Shown: in pieces, positions 7,065 to 16,386 of the stretch | How positions within the stretch are numbered: position 1 is the stretch's first letter | Layout of the letters: each line of letters starts with the position of its first letter | Assembly: GCA_964505265.1 (NCBI GenBank) | Contig: CAZDGN010000007.1 | Location: 1 to 64,000, forward strand | Reading direction: 5' to 3' | DNA length: 64,000 bases | DNA from: CAILUF01 sp964505265 | Lineage (GTDB): Bacteria; Pseudomonadota; Alphaproteobacteria; Rickettsiales; UBA1997 | Notes under the pieces: generated by a model | Seen by the model: only the letters and a program-made list of their open reading frames with translations | Told to the model about the DNA's origin: nothing | Databases searched by the model: none | Program-made: the position numbers and the translations under genes

Positions 7065-10000
7065 TTAATTCTTATATTTTTCAACAAAGGCAAAAATTTT
7101 TTGAAATACATTTTGTTTTTTTATCAAAAACTCTGGATTTAAAGGACTCATTTTTGGCAGAATTGAATTTAATTCAGTTCCATTATCGCTGGCAGATTTG
7201 TTTTTAATTGAGGTGGCAATATAGCGTTTAGTAAGCTCAGGATTTAGATTTTCCTTAGCAATTAACTCTTCCAATTCTTGTTTTTGTTTTTCATTGGCAA
7301 AATTAAAATAACCCTCAATAAGACTGGCTTTATCAGCAATTAAATCAAAATTTGTTTGATTAATAAAATCTATCAATAAACTCTCTTTTGCCCGATTATT
7401 TATACTGGAACGAACTAAGCTTCTGACTTCTTCTATTAAAATATTTTTGTTGTTAATTTTTTTATTATTTTCAAAAATTTGCTCTAAAATATAATCCAGA
7501 TTTATCTCTTGGGATTTCAATAAATCCACTTCAAACACCACATCATCCCAATCAATTTTAGAATTGTTTTTTTGGTTAGCAATCCTTTCATTTAAAAACC
7601 ACTGACGAATATCGTTATAAATTGAACGATAATCTTGAATTTGACGTTCATTAATTAATTTTACAAAATTGATTTTTGCAAAATCTTCATCGGATAATTG
7701 ATGATTTATTTTGAATTCTTCAACGGCTTTAGAGTCATTAATATCAATATTTTGCAAGGATTTAAGACAAGAAAATTCATCAAAATTTTGTAAAATATTT
7801 TCAAGTCGCAAATATTCGCTAAACAAATTCACAAAAGCTTTTTTATCAACCTCTTTTTCAATTTTCTCTGGATCTAAAAATCTTTGCTCAAGTTCCCTTG
7901 AAACCTCAATAAAACCGCGATGAATCTCACCTGAAATTATATCTTTGAAACCCTCCATATATTCCTTATAACCTCTTTCAAGTGCTACACTACAAACACC
8001 ACTATTACCAAATAATTTAATAGCATCTTTTGTAGCTTGCTCTAAATTGCGAAAGGTGACAATATTGCCAAAAGTTTTAGTGGCATCCAAAATGCGATTA
8101 GTTCGCGAATAAGCCTGAATCAAGCCATGATAACGCAAGTTTTTATCAACAAATAAAGTGTTAAGAGTTGGGGCATCAAATCCAGTTAAAAACATCCCAA
8201 CCACAATCAATAAATCTATTTCTTTAGATTTAACTCGCTTCGCTAAATCTTTATAATAACCCTCAAAGCCTTTACTATCAAGGCTAAAATTGGATTTAAA
8301 AAAATCATTATATTCACTAATAGCAAAACTTAAAAATTCCTTCGCACTACTATTCATCGCCGATACATCAAAACTTTCATCTTGAATTTCGCCAACCGCA
8401 TCTTGCTCTTCATTGGCAGAGAATGAAAAAATGGTGGCAATTTTTAACGGCTTATCACTGTTTTTTTGTAAGTTATTTAGAGTTTCGTAATAAAGTTTGG
8501 CAGCCGCCACACTATTTACGGCAAACATCGCATTAAAGCCTTTATTACCCCCTTGCAAACGGTGGGTTTTATAGCGAAAATTATTTAATATATATTGCGA
8601 TATTTCGCGAATTCTTTCTGGATGAAGCAAAATTTGTTTATTTTCTTCGGTACTCAATTTCTTTTCATCTTGCTCACACTCCAGATCCTTAAATTTAGGG
8701 CGTACATCATTATAATCGACTTTGAATTTTAAAACTTTTTCATCGCGAATGGCATCGGTAATTACATAAGAATGGAGTTTGCAACCAAACACACTCTCCG
8801 TGGTTTGTGCACCCAAAGCATTATCAGGAAAAATCGGTGTTCCTGTAAAACCAAATTGATAAAATTTTTTAAATTTTTTCTTAATATTTTTCTGCGCTTC
8901 GCCAAACTGACTGCGATGACATTCATCAAAAATAAACACCACTTGCTTGCTATAAATTCCCAACTCTTCCTCGCTTTTTATCAGGTTGTTGAGCTTCTGA
9001 ATAGTGGTAACGATTATTTTGTTATCATCTTTCTCAAGATTGCGCTTCAAACCCGCAGTGCTATCAGAGCCATTAACACTATCAGGCGAAAAACGCTGAT
9101 ATTCCTTCATCGTCTGATAATCTAAGTCTTTGCGATCAACCACAAAAAATACTTTGTCGATAAAATCTATTTCAGTTGCCAATCTCGAAACCTTAAAGCT
9201 TGTCAAGGTTTTGCCTGAACCCGTCGTGTGCCAAATATAACCACCACTTTCAGGCTTACTCCAATTTTTAGCCTGATTGGAACTTTTTATTTTCCACAAA
9301 ATACGCTCGCAAGCAGCAATTTGGTAAGGACGCATCACTAACAAATTATCGCTAACATCAAGCACCGAGTAATTCAGCAACACATTAAGCAAAGTATTTT
9401 TCTGAAAAAATGTTGCTGTGAAGTCTTTTAAATCAAAGATCCTTTCATTATCAGACTTTGCCCAATTCATGGTGAAATCGAAGCTGTTTTTATCGCGCTT
9501 GGTGGTGTTGGCAAAATATCGAGTGTCGGTGCCGTTAGAAATGACGAACACTTGCAGATATTTAAACAATGAATTATCAGAGTTAAAACTCTCTTTGCTG
9601 TAGCGATGAATTTGATTAAAGGCTTCACGAATAGCAATTCCGCGCTTCTTTAACTCAACTTGCACCAATGGCAAACCATTAACCAAGATTGTCACATCAT
9701 AGCGATTGAGATGCTTGCCTACTTGCTCAAACTGCTTAATTACTTGAAGTTTATTGCGTAAAAAATTCTTTTTATCAAGCAAATAAATGTTAAAAATCCG
9801 CCCATCATCAAAAACAAAATCGAGAATATAATTATTGTGAATTTTGCGGGTTTTTTCAACGATGCCATCACTTGGTTTATCCAAATAAGTTTCTACAAAT
9901 CTTAGCCATTCATTACTAGAAAATTTTATATTATTTAACAACTCTAACTGCACTCGCACATTGGCAAGCATGGCTTCGGGAGAATTTAAATTTGGCAAAA

Positions 10001-10163
10001 ATTCATAGCCTTGATTAACCAAATCATCAATAAATTCAATTTCCAACTCATTTTCACTTTGGTGATTTTTCGCCTGTTGCCATTGTCTAAAATATTTATC
10101 CAAGACAATGAAGTTATTTGACTCGGCAATGGTTTTAAGATTTTCTGTTGTTAATTTTTTCAT
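7065..10163 (-). CDS. hsdR: Type I restriction enzyme R subunit (EcoR124I-like)
   Basis: HsdR is the ATP-driven translocase and nuclease of the type I restriction complex (R2M2S). The 1,032-residue length matches EcoR124I HsdR (about 1,038). The N-terminal PD-(D/E)xK nuclease is visible as D156 and E170-L-K172 in LPLVQVELKKRG. The helicase part shows Walker A TTGSGKT (313-319), the FIFDECHRS box, FGFTGTP and VVGMFLTGFDAPTLNTL. It is the last gene of the restriction operon, 124 bp after hsdS on the same strand. It appears intact; the N-terminal conserved region starts soon after the chosen ATG. Confidence 0.97.
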   Translation of the reverse strand: MKKLTTENLKTIAESNNFIVLDKYFRQWQQAKNHQSENELEIEFIDDLVNQGYEFLPNLNSPEAMLANVRVQLELLNNIKFSSNEWLRFVETYLDKPSDGIVEKTRKIHNNYILDFVFDDGRIFNIYLLDKKNFLRNKLQVIKQFEQVGKHLNRYDVTILVNGLPLVQVELKKRGIAIREAFNQIHRYSKESFNSDNSLFKYLQVFVISNGTDTRYFANTTKRDKNSFDFTMNWAKSDNERIFDLKDFTATFFQKNTLLNVLLNYSVLDVSDNLLVMRPYQIAACERILWKIKSSNQAKNWSKPESGGYIWHTTGSGKTLTSFKVSRLATEIDFIDKVFFVVDRKDLDYQTMKEYQRFSPDSVNGSDSTAGLKRNLEKDDNKIIVTTIQKLNNLIKSEEELGIYSKQVVFIFDECHRSQFGEAQKNIKKKFKKFYQFGFTGTPIFPDNALGAQTTESVFGCKLHSYVITDAIRDEKVLKFKVDYNDVRPKFKDLECEQDEKKLSTEENKQILLHPERIREISQYILNNFRYKTHRLQGGNKGFNAMFAVNSVAAAKLYYETLNNLQKNSDKPLKIATIFSFSANEEQDAVGEIQDESFDVSAMNSSAKEFLSFAISEYNDFFKSNFSLDSKGFEGYYKDLAKRVKSKEIDLLIVVGMFLTGFDAPTLNTLFVDKNLRYHGLIQAYSRTNRILDATKTFGNIVTFRNLEQATKDAIKLFGNSGVCSVALERGYKEYMEGFKDIISGEIHRGFIEVSRELEQRFLDPEKIEKEVDKKAFVNLFSEYLRLENILQNFDEFSCLKSLQNIDINDSKAVEEFKINHQLSDEDFAKINFVKLINERQIQDYRSIYNDIRQWFLNERIANQKNNSKIDWDDVVFEVDLLKSQEINLDYILEQIFENNKKINNKNILIEEVRSLVRSSINNRAKESLLIDFINQTNFDLIADKASLIEGYFNFANEKQKQELEELIAKENLNPELTKRYIATSIKNKSASDNGTELNSILPKMSPLNPEFLIKKQNVFQKIFAFVEKYKN

Positions 10164-10287
10164 TTTTATATCAATTGATTATTTGCCAATAATGGTTTTT
10201 TTACAGTAATCAAAATTTTTAATTATAAATATTGGTGGGACTTATCGAGGAATTTATGGAGGTGTTTTAGTTTTTTAATTTGATTTT

Positions 10288-11102
10288 TTATTTTACGACC
10301 TCCTCATTTTTTGGAAAGTTCAGCAGTAAATCGCGGTAATATTCATATTGCTGTTGACGAAGTTCAATTTCACGGGGCAAGCCTTCGGTGATGGAGTTGG
10401 TTAGGGNNNNNNNNNNNNNNNNNNNNNNNNNNNNNNNNNNNNNNNNNNNNNNNNNNNNNNNNNNNNNNNNNNNNNNNNNNNNNNNNNNNNNNNNNNNNNN
10501 NNNNNNTTCCACTCAACTTCGCCTTCTGCAAAAGTTAAAAGCTGTTCGCGATAATAAGCGTATTGTTTTTTGCGGGCGGTAAGCTCGGCGGTAAGCTCGG
10601 CGGTAAGCTCGGTGAAATTGTCCAAAATGCGGACAATTTCCGCTTGAATTGCAAGCGACTTTTTAGGATTATCGGGGCATGGAATGGGGATTTGAAGTTT
10701 TGCTAAATCTTTAGGATAAACGTGTGGAACGCCTGAACCTTTTTGTAAATTATAAATCCACGACTGGTTATTTAACAAAAAATGGTAGGTGTATTTTGTA
10801 TTTAAAAAGTTCACATTTGGCTTAACAGAAAAGGCATCAGATACAAAAATCGGCTTATTCCAAAACATTAAATAACCCGCATAAGCACCGCTTCCTGCAA
10901 CAGTAATTGTCTCGCCATCACGATTAAATTCAGAGTTGTAGTAAGCTGGTTTTTGTCCACCACTAATTACAGGAATATTGCCATCGGTTTTTGATTTTGC
11001 CGTTGTTGTTTTTCCTCGTTCTAAATTCGCTACCTCCCCCAAACTTTTCCACTCAACCCTCTCGCCATCCAATAATTTTTCTAAAAAACTCGCTTCTTTC
11101 AT
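10288..11102 (-). CDS. hsdS: Type I specificity subunit HsdS, second half lost in a gap
   Basis: HsdS sets the DNA target of the restriction-modification complex through two target-recognition domains (TRDs). The first TRD and the central spacer are present (about 200 residues before the gap: FLEKLLDG...VEWKSLGEV, then GSGVPHVYPKDL and IQAEIVRILDNF). The spacer holds ELTA x3, then RKKQYAYYREQLLTF and EGEVEW, where the second TRD should begin. After the N run only the C-terminal conserved tail remains (LPREIELRQQQYEYYRDLLL). The two ends are out of frame across exactly 100 N, so the whole second TRD is missing from the assembly rather than deleted. It overlaps the RhuM gene by 4 bases. Confidence 0.9.
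10407..10506. other. Scaffold gap of 100 N inside hsdS
   Basis: Exactly 100 N replace the second TRD of hsdS. The upstream and downstream coding frames differ by 2 modulo 3, so the true length is not 100. By family length (about 400 residues) some 500 bases are probably missing. The break falls where the repeated conserved segment VEWKSLGEV would recur, a natural assembly breakpoint. Confidence 0.97.
10576..10611 (-). repeat. Three perfect 12-bp repeats in the hsdS spacer (TAEL type)
   Basis: GCGGTAAGCTCG occurs three times without a mismatch at 10576-10587, 10588-10599 and 10600-10611. On the coding strand this reads as repeated Glu-Leu-Thr-Ala. In EcoR124I and its relatives, two versus three copies of such a TAEL repeat change the spacing between half-sites by one base pair and so change specificity. 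The copy number here is three. Confidence 0.95.
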
Positions 11103-12136
11103 TTCTTTTCTCCTTTTGTTTCAAGTGCCTTCAAGATTTTATCAAAATCTGATTCATAAAGTCGATCTTGCACAATGCGGTATTTTTCAAATTCACTTAA
11201 GGCGTGAGCCTTAGCAATTTCAGCACTTACCTTGCCAGCATCTTGCAAAATTTCACGGTCAGTGGCGGAAATAAAACGATTTAAGCGCTCTTCCCAATCG
11301 CTCATCGTCATTGGAATTTGTCTTTGTGCCATATCTTCGGCAATGTCTAAATAGGCACTAACCAGCCTTTGCAAGCCAGCTATTTCAGCATCATTTAAAT
11401 AATTTTTGGCAATGCCAACATCAAATTGTTGGATTTTACCATCGGGAGCATCTTTCCAAGAAGTTAATCCCATATTTGGTTTTGTAGAATTGGCTCGATT
11501 AAAAACCACTTCGGCGGCGGTCTGCCCATGAATTGCCCAATGTAATTTATTTTGAACAGTAGCAAAAAAGCGTTTTGTTGCGGTAGCGGTTATGTCATAG
11601 TCAATTGCTGTTGAGTAAATGTCGGTGATTTTTTGGTAAAATTTGCGTTCACTAAGACGAATTTCGCGAATGCGCTGAAGTTGTTCTTCAAAATATTTTT
11701 TGCCTAAAATTGTGCCATCATTTTTAAGCCGTTCGTCGTCCATAACAAAGGCTTTTATTGTAAATTCTTTGATAATGTTAGTCGCCCATTTACGAAATTG
11801 AACCGCGCGTTCAGAATTAACTTTATAGCCAACTGCAATTATTGCCGATAGATTATAGTGGTTGGTGTTATAATTCTTACCATCAGAGGCAGTTATCCGG
11901 AAATTCCGGATAACTGAATTTTCTTGAAGCTCGCCATCTATAAATATTTTGCTTAGATGTTCATTTATTGTGCGCACATTCACGCCATATAAAACACCCA
12001 TCATCTTTTGACTAAGCCAAATATTTTCATCAGCATAAAATGCTTCAACTCCATTCTCACAATTGGTGGCAATAAAGGTTAGATATTCCGCCGCAGATGA
12101 ACGAATAGTTGGCGTTGTTAATTTATTTTTACTCAT
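11099..12136 (-). CDS. RhuM (virulence protein RhuM) family protein
   Basis: This 345-residue protein belongs to the RhuM family, named for a Salmonella pathogenicity island 3 gene; the function is unknown, though the N-terminal half resembles phage Bro/antirepressor-type DNA-binding modules. Recognisable stretches are the winged-helix-like VWLSQ-type segment (about 45-75: ENIWLSQKMMGVLYGVNVRT), HYNLSAIIAVGYKVNS, and RQIPMTMSDWEERLNRFI near the C-terminus. I chose the ATG at 12136 because GGAGGG lies 7-12 bases upstream; a longer frame to 12163 lacks a ribosome site. It overlaps hsdS by 4 bases (ATGA), so the two are translationally coupled. Such genes often sit inside restriction loci. Confidence 0.88.
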   Translation of the reverse strand: MSKNKLTTPTIRSSAAEYLTFIATNCENGVEAFYADENIWLSQKMMGVLYGVNVRTINEHLSKIFIDGELQENSVIRNFRITASDGKNYNTNHYNLSAIIAVGYKVNSERAVQFRKWATNIIKEFTIKAFVMDDERLKNDGTILGKKYFEEQLQRIREIRLSERKFYQKITDIYSTAIDYDITATATKRFFATVQNKLHWAIHGQTAAEVVFNRANSTKPNMGLTSWKDAPDGKIQQFDVGIAKNYLNDAEIAGLQRLVSAYLDIAEDMAQRQIPMTMSDWEERLNRFISATDREILQDAGKVSAEIAKAHALSEFEKYRIVQDRLYESDFDKILKALETKGEKK

Positions 12137-12200
12137 TTTTATTTCCCTCCATCTTTGCACCATCCAATAATTTTTCTAAAAAATTTGTGTTATTCGTCAT
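12129..12200 (-). pseudogene. hsdS 5'-end fragment (23 codons)
   Basis: A 23-residue frame from the ATG at 12200 reads MTNNTNFLEKLLDGAKMEG and then stops. It matches the start of the intact HsdS downstream (MKEASFLEKLLDGERVEW) over FLEKLLDG. It overlaps the end of the YhcG gene and the start of the RhuM gene. This looks like the remaining 5' end of a second or older hsdS, cut off by insertion of the RhuM gene or left after recombination. Confidence 0.7.
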
Positions 12201-12827
12201 TTTCAACCCCCGCTAATTCTCTTTCAATATCTTCAATGCTTGGTAATTGGGTTTGTAGGTTTGCGGGCAATGATTCTAATAATTTAAATTCTGCAATTCC
12301 CATCGGCTGGGTTTTGTCGCTTAAAGCATATTCCGCAACAATTTTGTTTTTAGTTTTACAAAGCAAAANNNNNNNNNNNNNNNNNNNNNNNNNNNNNNNN
12401 NNNNNNNNNNNNNNNNNNNNNNNNNNNNNNNNNNNNNNNNNNNNNNNNNNNNNNNNNNNNNNNNNNNNAGCAAAACCAAATTATGTCCCCATGGCAATTG
12501 TCCAGCAAGCTGTTGGACAATTTGTTCATCATGCCAACCTTCAGCAAAAGAGCGCATGTAGAGTAGATTAGTGCGGGAAAAGCCCTTCATCTCGGGGAAG
12601 GTAGTTCGTAAATCATGAGCTAACCGCTCAATAACTTTCGCCCCCCAGCCTTGCTTTTCTTGTCTAGTTAAAATCTCATTACCAATTTGCCAATATAAAA
12701 GCACCAACTCATTATTTACCGCTAAAGTTGCGCGTTGCTGAGCGTTATGAATTTTTATTTTTAACTCTGATAGCCAATCAATATAGCCTATTGGTGGCTG
12801 GATTATCAAATTATTGTCTTTTTTCAT
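12190..12827 (-). CDS. YhcG/DUF1016 PD-(D/E)xK nuclease-like protein, core lost in a gap
   Basis: The N-terminal 115-120 residues match the DUF1016 N-terminal domain (IKIHNAQQRATLAVNNELVLLYWQIG, GWGAKVIERLAHDLR, FPEMKGFSRTNL, QLAGQLPWGHN). After the N run the C-terminal end is present in another frame (LCKTKNKIVAEYAL, then LPANLQTQLPSIEDIERELA), with stop at 12190. Family members are about 340 residues, so roughly 170 residues with the nuclease core are missing from the assembly. The gene starts 2 bp after hsdM and overlaps the hsdS fragment by 11 bases. The family is frequently encoded within type I restriction operons; its exact role is unproven. Confidence 0.85.
12369..12468. other. Scaffold gap of 100 N inside the YhcG gene
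   Basis: Exactly 100 N interrupt the DUF1016 gene. The frames on the two sides are offset by 2 modulo 3, so the true gap is not 100; about 500 bases are expected from family length. Confidence 0.97.
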
Positions 12828-12829
12828 AA

Positions 12830-14398
12830 TTAGGATCCTCCTTCAATTTTAGCAACAATTGTATCAATATCGGCGCGCAAGCGATTAATTTTTTCAACTG
12901 TAATTTTTAACTCAGAATTGAGCTGAGTAATATCAGTCACTTCACGATTATCTTTTGCTTCAACATAGCTACTAACCGATAAATTATATTCTTTAGCTTT
13001 GATTTCTTCACAAGGAACTGATCTAGCGAAATATTCAATATTTTCTTTGCTGTCAAACACTCGCATGATCTCGTCAATATGAGCATTAGTTAAAACATTA
13101 TTGTTGGTTTCTTTTTTAAACAAAGCACTGGCATCAATAAATTGGGTGTTGGTGTCTTTTTTATTCTTGGCAAGAACCAAAATTGTTACGGCAATTGAGG
13201 TGCCATAAAACAAATTCGAAGCCAGTGATATAATGGTTTCAACATAGTTGTTATCGACCAGATATTGACGGATTCGTGCTTCCGCTCCGCCACGATAAAA
13301 AATTCCAGGAAAGCACACAATTGCAGCACGACCCTTGCTTGAAAGATAGCTAAGTGCATGAAGCACAAAAGCAAAGTCGGCTTTTGATTTTGGTGCAAGA
13401 ACTCCAGCTGGTGCAAAGCGATCATCATTAATCAATGTTGGGTCGTCTGAACCAATCCATTTCACGGAATAAGGCGGATTAGAGACGATGGCATCGAAAG
13501 GTTTATCATCACCAAAATGCGGATTGCGCAAGGTATCGCCCAACTGAATATTAAACTTATCGTAATTAATGTTGTGCAAAAACATATTCATGCGAGCTAG
13601 GTTGTAAGTGGTGTGATTAAGTTCCTGACCAAAAAAACCTTCTTCAACAATATGTGCATCAAAATGTTTTTTGGCTTGCAACAACAAAGAGCCTGAACCG
13701 CAAGCTGGGTCATAAATTTTGTTGACAGCGGTTTGCCCGTGCATCGCAAGCTGGGCAATCAATTTAGAAACATTTTGTGGGGTAAAAAACTCACCACCCG
13801 ATTTGCCTGCATTGGCGGCATAGTTAGAAATAAGAAATTCGTAGGCATCACCGAATAAATCAATTTGACTGCCGTGAAAATCGCCAAATTCTAATCCAGC
13901 AACTCCCTTAAGAACCGCGGCCAAACGAGTGTTTTTATCTTTTACCGTATTGCCGAGGCGATTGCTGGTTGTGTCAAAATCGGCAAACAAGCCTTTAATA
14001 TCATCTTCGGAATCATAACCAATCGCAGATTTTTCAATTTCTAAGAAAATTTTGGCTAAGTCGGTGTTTAAGCTTTCATTGCTATAGGCATTTTTAACGA
14101 CATTGGCAAATAATTGACTTGGATAAATAAAATAGCCTTTGGTTTTGATGGCATCAATTTTATTATTATCGCTAATTTTTTCATCGGCAAAATTGGCATA
14201 ATCAAAATTTTCATCACCACCCTGCATAAAATTTGTAAAATTTTCGCTAATAAAACGATAAAATAAACCACCTAAAACATAATGTTTAAAATCCCAGCCA
14301 TCGACCGCTCCACGAACTTCATTGGCAATTTTCCAGATTTGGCTGTGCAGATCGCTACGCTGTTGATTACTGGTTTTTAATTCATTTATATAACTCAC
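12830..14398 (-). CDS. hsdM: Type I DNA methyltransferase M subunit
   Basis: HsdM transfers a methyl group from SAM to adenine N6 in the target set by HsdS. The 522-residue length equals that of EcoR124I HsdM (520). The helical N-terminal HsdM_N domain covers about 1-150; the N6-methylase domain has the SAM motif DPACGSGSLL (230-239) and the catalytic NPPY (307-310). The start is GTG at 14398; no ATG gives the conserved DLHSQIWKIANEVRG start region. It leads the operon hsdM, YhcG, RhuM, hsdS, hsdR. Size, TAEL repeat and R subunit together point to family IC. Confidence 0.97.
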   Translation of the reverse strand: MSYINELKTSNQQRSDLHSQIWKIANEVRGAVDGWDFKHYVLGGLFYRFISENFTNFMQGGDENFDYANFADEKISDNNKIDAIKTKGYFIYPSQLFANVVKNAYSNESLNTDLAKIFLEIEKSAIGYDSEDDIKGLFADFDTTSNRLGNTVKDKNTRLAAVLKGVAGLEFGDFHGSQIDLFGDAYEFLISNYAANAGKSGGEFFTPQNVSKLIAQLAMHGQTAVNKIYDPACGSGSLLLQAKKHFDAHIVEEGFFGQELNHTTYNLARMNMFLHNINYDKFNIQLGDTLRNPHFGDDKPFDAIVSNPPYSVKWIGSDDPTLINDDRFAPAGVLAPKSKADFAFVLHALSYLSSKGRAAIVCFPGIFYRGGAEARIRQYLVDNNYVETIISLASNLFYGTSIAVTILVLAKNKKDTNTQFIDASALFKKETNNNVLTNAHIDEIMRVFDSKENIEYFARSVPCEEIKAKEYNLSVSSYVEAKDNREVTDITQLNSELKITVEKINRLRADIDTIVAKIEGGS

Positions 14399-14629
14399 AA
14401 AATCAAAAATTTAAATTTAACAAAATATTTTTAAGTGGGTTGTTGGCAAGTATTTTTGCGATGTTTTTTTGAATAATTTTTTAGTTTTTTTGGATTTTTA
14501 TTGCGACGCTTTTTCTTAAAAAAATCTTAGTAAAACCTAAAGAAATTGCAAGAAAATTTCTAGTATTAATCGGTAAAAAAAAATTTAGAAGAGAGATTTT
14601 AATTAAAAGAACATTTCAAGAAATTTTCT

Positions 14630-15613
14630 TCAAAACCAGTCTTTGCGCTTGAAAAAAAACAACTGCACTAAAGTTATCAAAGCCATAAAAACACAAATCA
14701 TAATGAAGCCATCGGGGTCTTGTGCAAAAGGAATTTTAACAAAATTCATTCCAAACAAACTGGTAATAAAAGTAAGAGGCATAAAAATTATGGCAATTGC
14801 GGAAAGTCGATACATATTGCGATTAATCTTTTCGTTTAAAGCATGCGAAAGCTCATCATTGAGGATTTTTGAGCGAATCAAAACCTCGTCAGCTTCTTCG
14901 ATAATGTGATTAATTTGGTCATATTTTTCTTGAAAATGACGGTGAATAATAGAATTTGTCCAGTCAAATTTAATCGATGACAAGCCTGCAATTGCCTCGC
15001 GTTGAGGTGTTAAATATCGTCTTGAAATTGTGAGTTGAGAACGGGTTTTTACGATTATGTCACGAAATTTCATATTGCGAGTAACCAAAACCGCATCTTC
15101 AATTTCATCGATTTTATTGCCAGCATGATAGATGTGGTCACTAATATTTTGTAAATTTTCAGACAAGAAATTACTTAAGAAATCACCAGAATTTTGAATT
15201 TTTAGACCATTGGCTATTTTTTGCTCTAAATCATAAATCGATTTCATCGCTCTTTTTTCGATTGAAATAATTCTTTCATTATCAATCCACATTCGAATTG
15301 AAACCATATCATATTTTGCAGAGTTTTTTGCCAAAATCACCCCACGCAAAATCAATAAAATCCCTTTATCAAATTTTAAAATACGTGGACGGGTTTCGTC
15401 AGCAATTAAAGCATCAATAATAATATTATCTAGATAATTTACTTCACTTTGAATCCATTTTGCAGTTGCCTTTGAAGTGCCATCTAAATGAACCCAAGAC
15501 AAATTTGGATTTTTTAATTCTGTAGCAACTTCACTATTATTGAGTTTAGTGCCCTCACCTTTTGAAGCAAAACTATAAGAAAATAAAATAGGATTATTAT
15601 TTTTATTGGTCAT
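14630..15613 (-). CDS. CorA/ZntB family divalent-metal transporter
   Basis: This 327-residue protein belongs to the CorA family, which moves Mg2+, Co2+, Ni2+ or Zn2+ as a pentamer. A cytoplasmic alpha/beta domain (about 1-160) precedes the long stalk helix, then two transmembrane helices near the end. The family signature GMN lies at the end of TM1 (TSLFGMNFVKIP). The following FAQDPDGF resembles the loop of ZntB-like members more than classical CorA, so the substrate is uncertain. Its start overlaps the SDR stop by 4 bases, making it the last gene of the long minus-strand run. Confidence 0.88.
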   Translation of the reverse strand: MTNKNNNPILFSYSFASKGEGTKLNNSEVATELKNPNLSWVHLDGTSKATAKWIQSEVNYLDNIIIDALIADETRPRILKFDKGILLILRGVILAKNSAKYDMVSIRMWIDNERIISIEKRAMKSIYDLEQKIANGLKIQNSGDFLSNFLSENLQNISDHIYHAGNKIDEIEDAVLVTRNMKFRDIIVKTRSQLTISRRYLTPQREAIAGLSSIKFDWTNSIIHRHFQEKYDQINHIIEEADEVLIRSKILNDELSHALNEKINRNMYRLSAIAIIFMPLTFITSLFGMNFVKIPFAQDPDGFIMICVFMALITLVQLFFFKRKDWF

Positions 15614-16386
15614 TTTTTTAGGTTTTGTTGAAAAATTTTTGTGATAATTTTTAAATAAATTCGATATGGTAAAATTCTTAAAAATTTTAGAATGAAAGTG
15701 AATTTTTTAGGAAAATGAATTTCAAATTTTTTAGTAATCAATCCTTGATAAATATAATCGCTAGCCTGTTTCGATGAAATTATAAATGGCATTTCAAAAT
15801 CATTTTTATCGGTAAGGCGAGTTTTTACAAATCCAGGATTAATGATTGATAAATCGATATTTTTATGTTTTAATTCCGGATAAATTCCTTCGCATAAATT
15901 TATCAATGCCGATTTGGAGGCACCATAAACAAAGGATTGTGGCAGTCCACTATAACCCGCCACACTGGCAATACAGGCGATGTGACCGGATTTTTGTTGC
16001 AAAAAATGCGGAAGTGTTAAATGAAGCAAATTTAAAAATCCATTAAAATTTACTTCCATAATTTTTTTTGCCAAGGCTAAATCAAAATTTTCGGCTTCCA
16101 TTCTTTCATAAATTGCACTGGCAAAAATTACTAAATCGATTTTGACAAATTTTTGTAAAATATTTTTTACGGCCAAGCTAAAATTATCAAGATTGACAAC
16201 ATCAAAATTGGCAATAAAAATTTCTTTGTTAGAATTTTTATTATCAACTTCAATCTCGGTTTTAAGATTTTGCAAATCCGGTAAAGAGCGAGCGGAAATG
16301 ATAACATTATAATCATTTTCGTAAAATTTTTTAACCAGCTCCATACCAATACCAGAGCTTGCTCCAATAATCCAACAATTTTTCAT
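15610..16386 (-). CDS. Short-chain dehydrogenase/reductase of the lipid-modification cluster
   Basis: A classical SDR of 258 residues with a Rossmann nucleotide-binding motif IGASSGIG (7-14) and catalytic Ser141, Tyr154 and Lys158 (YGASK). The substrate is not evident from sequence. It sits in a gene set that recurs next to cyclopropane-synthase-like genes in other proteobacteria, so an acyl-chain or lipid substrate is inferred. It abuts the DUF3833 gene (stop and start share one base) and overlaps the CorA gene by 4. Confidence 0.9.
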   Translation of the reverse strand: MKNCWIIGASSGIGMELVKKFYENDYNVIISARSLPDLQNLKTEIEVDNKNSNKEIFIANFDVVNLDNFSLAVKNILQKFVKIDLVIFASAIYERMEAENFDLALAKKIMEVNFNGFLNLLHLTLPHFLQQKSGHIACIASVAGYSGLPQSFVYGASKSALINLCEGIYPELKHKNIDLSIINPGFVKTRLTDKNDFEMPFIISSKQASDYIYQGLITKKFEIHFPKKFTFILKFLRILPYRIYLKIITKIFQQNLKK

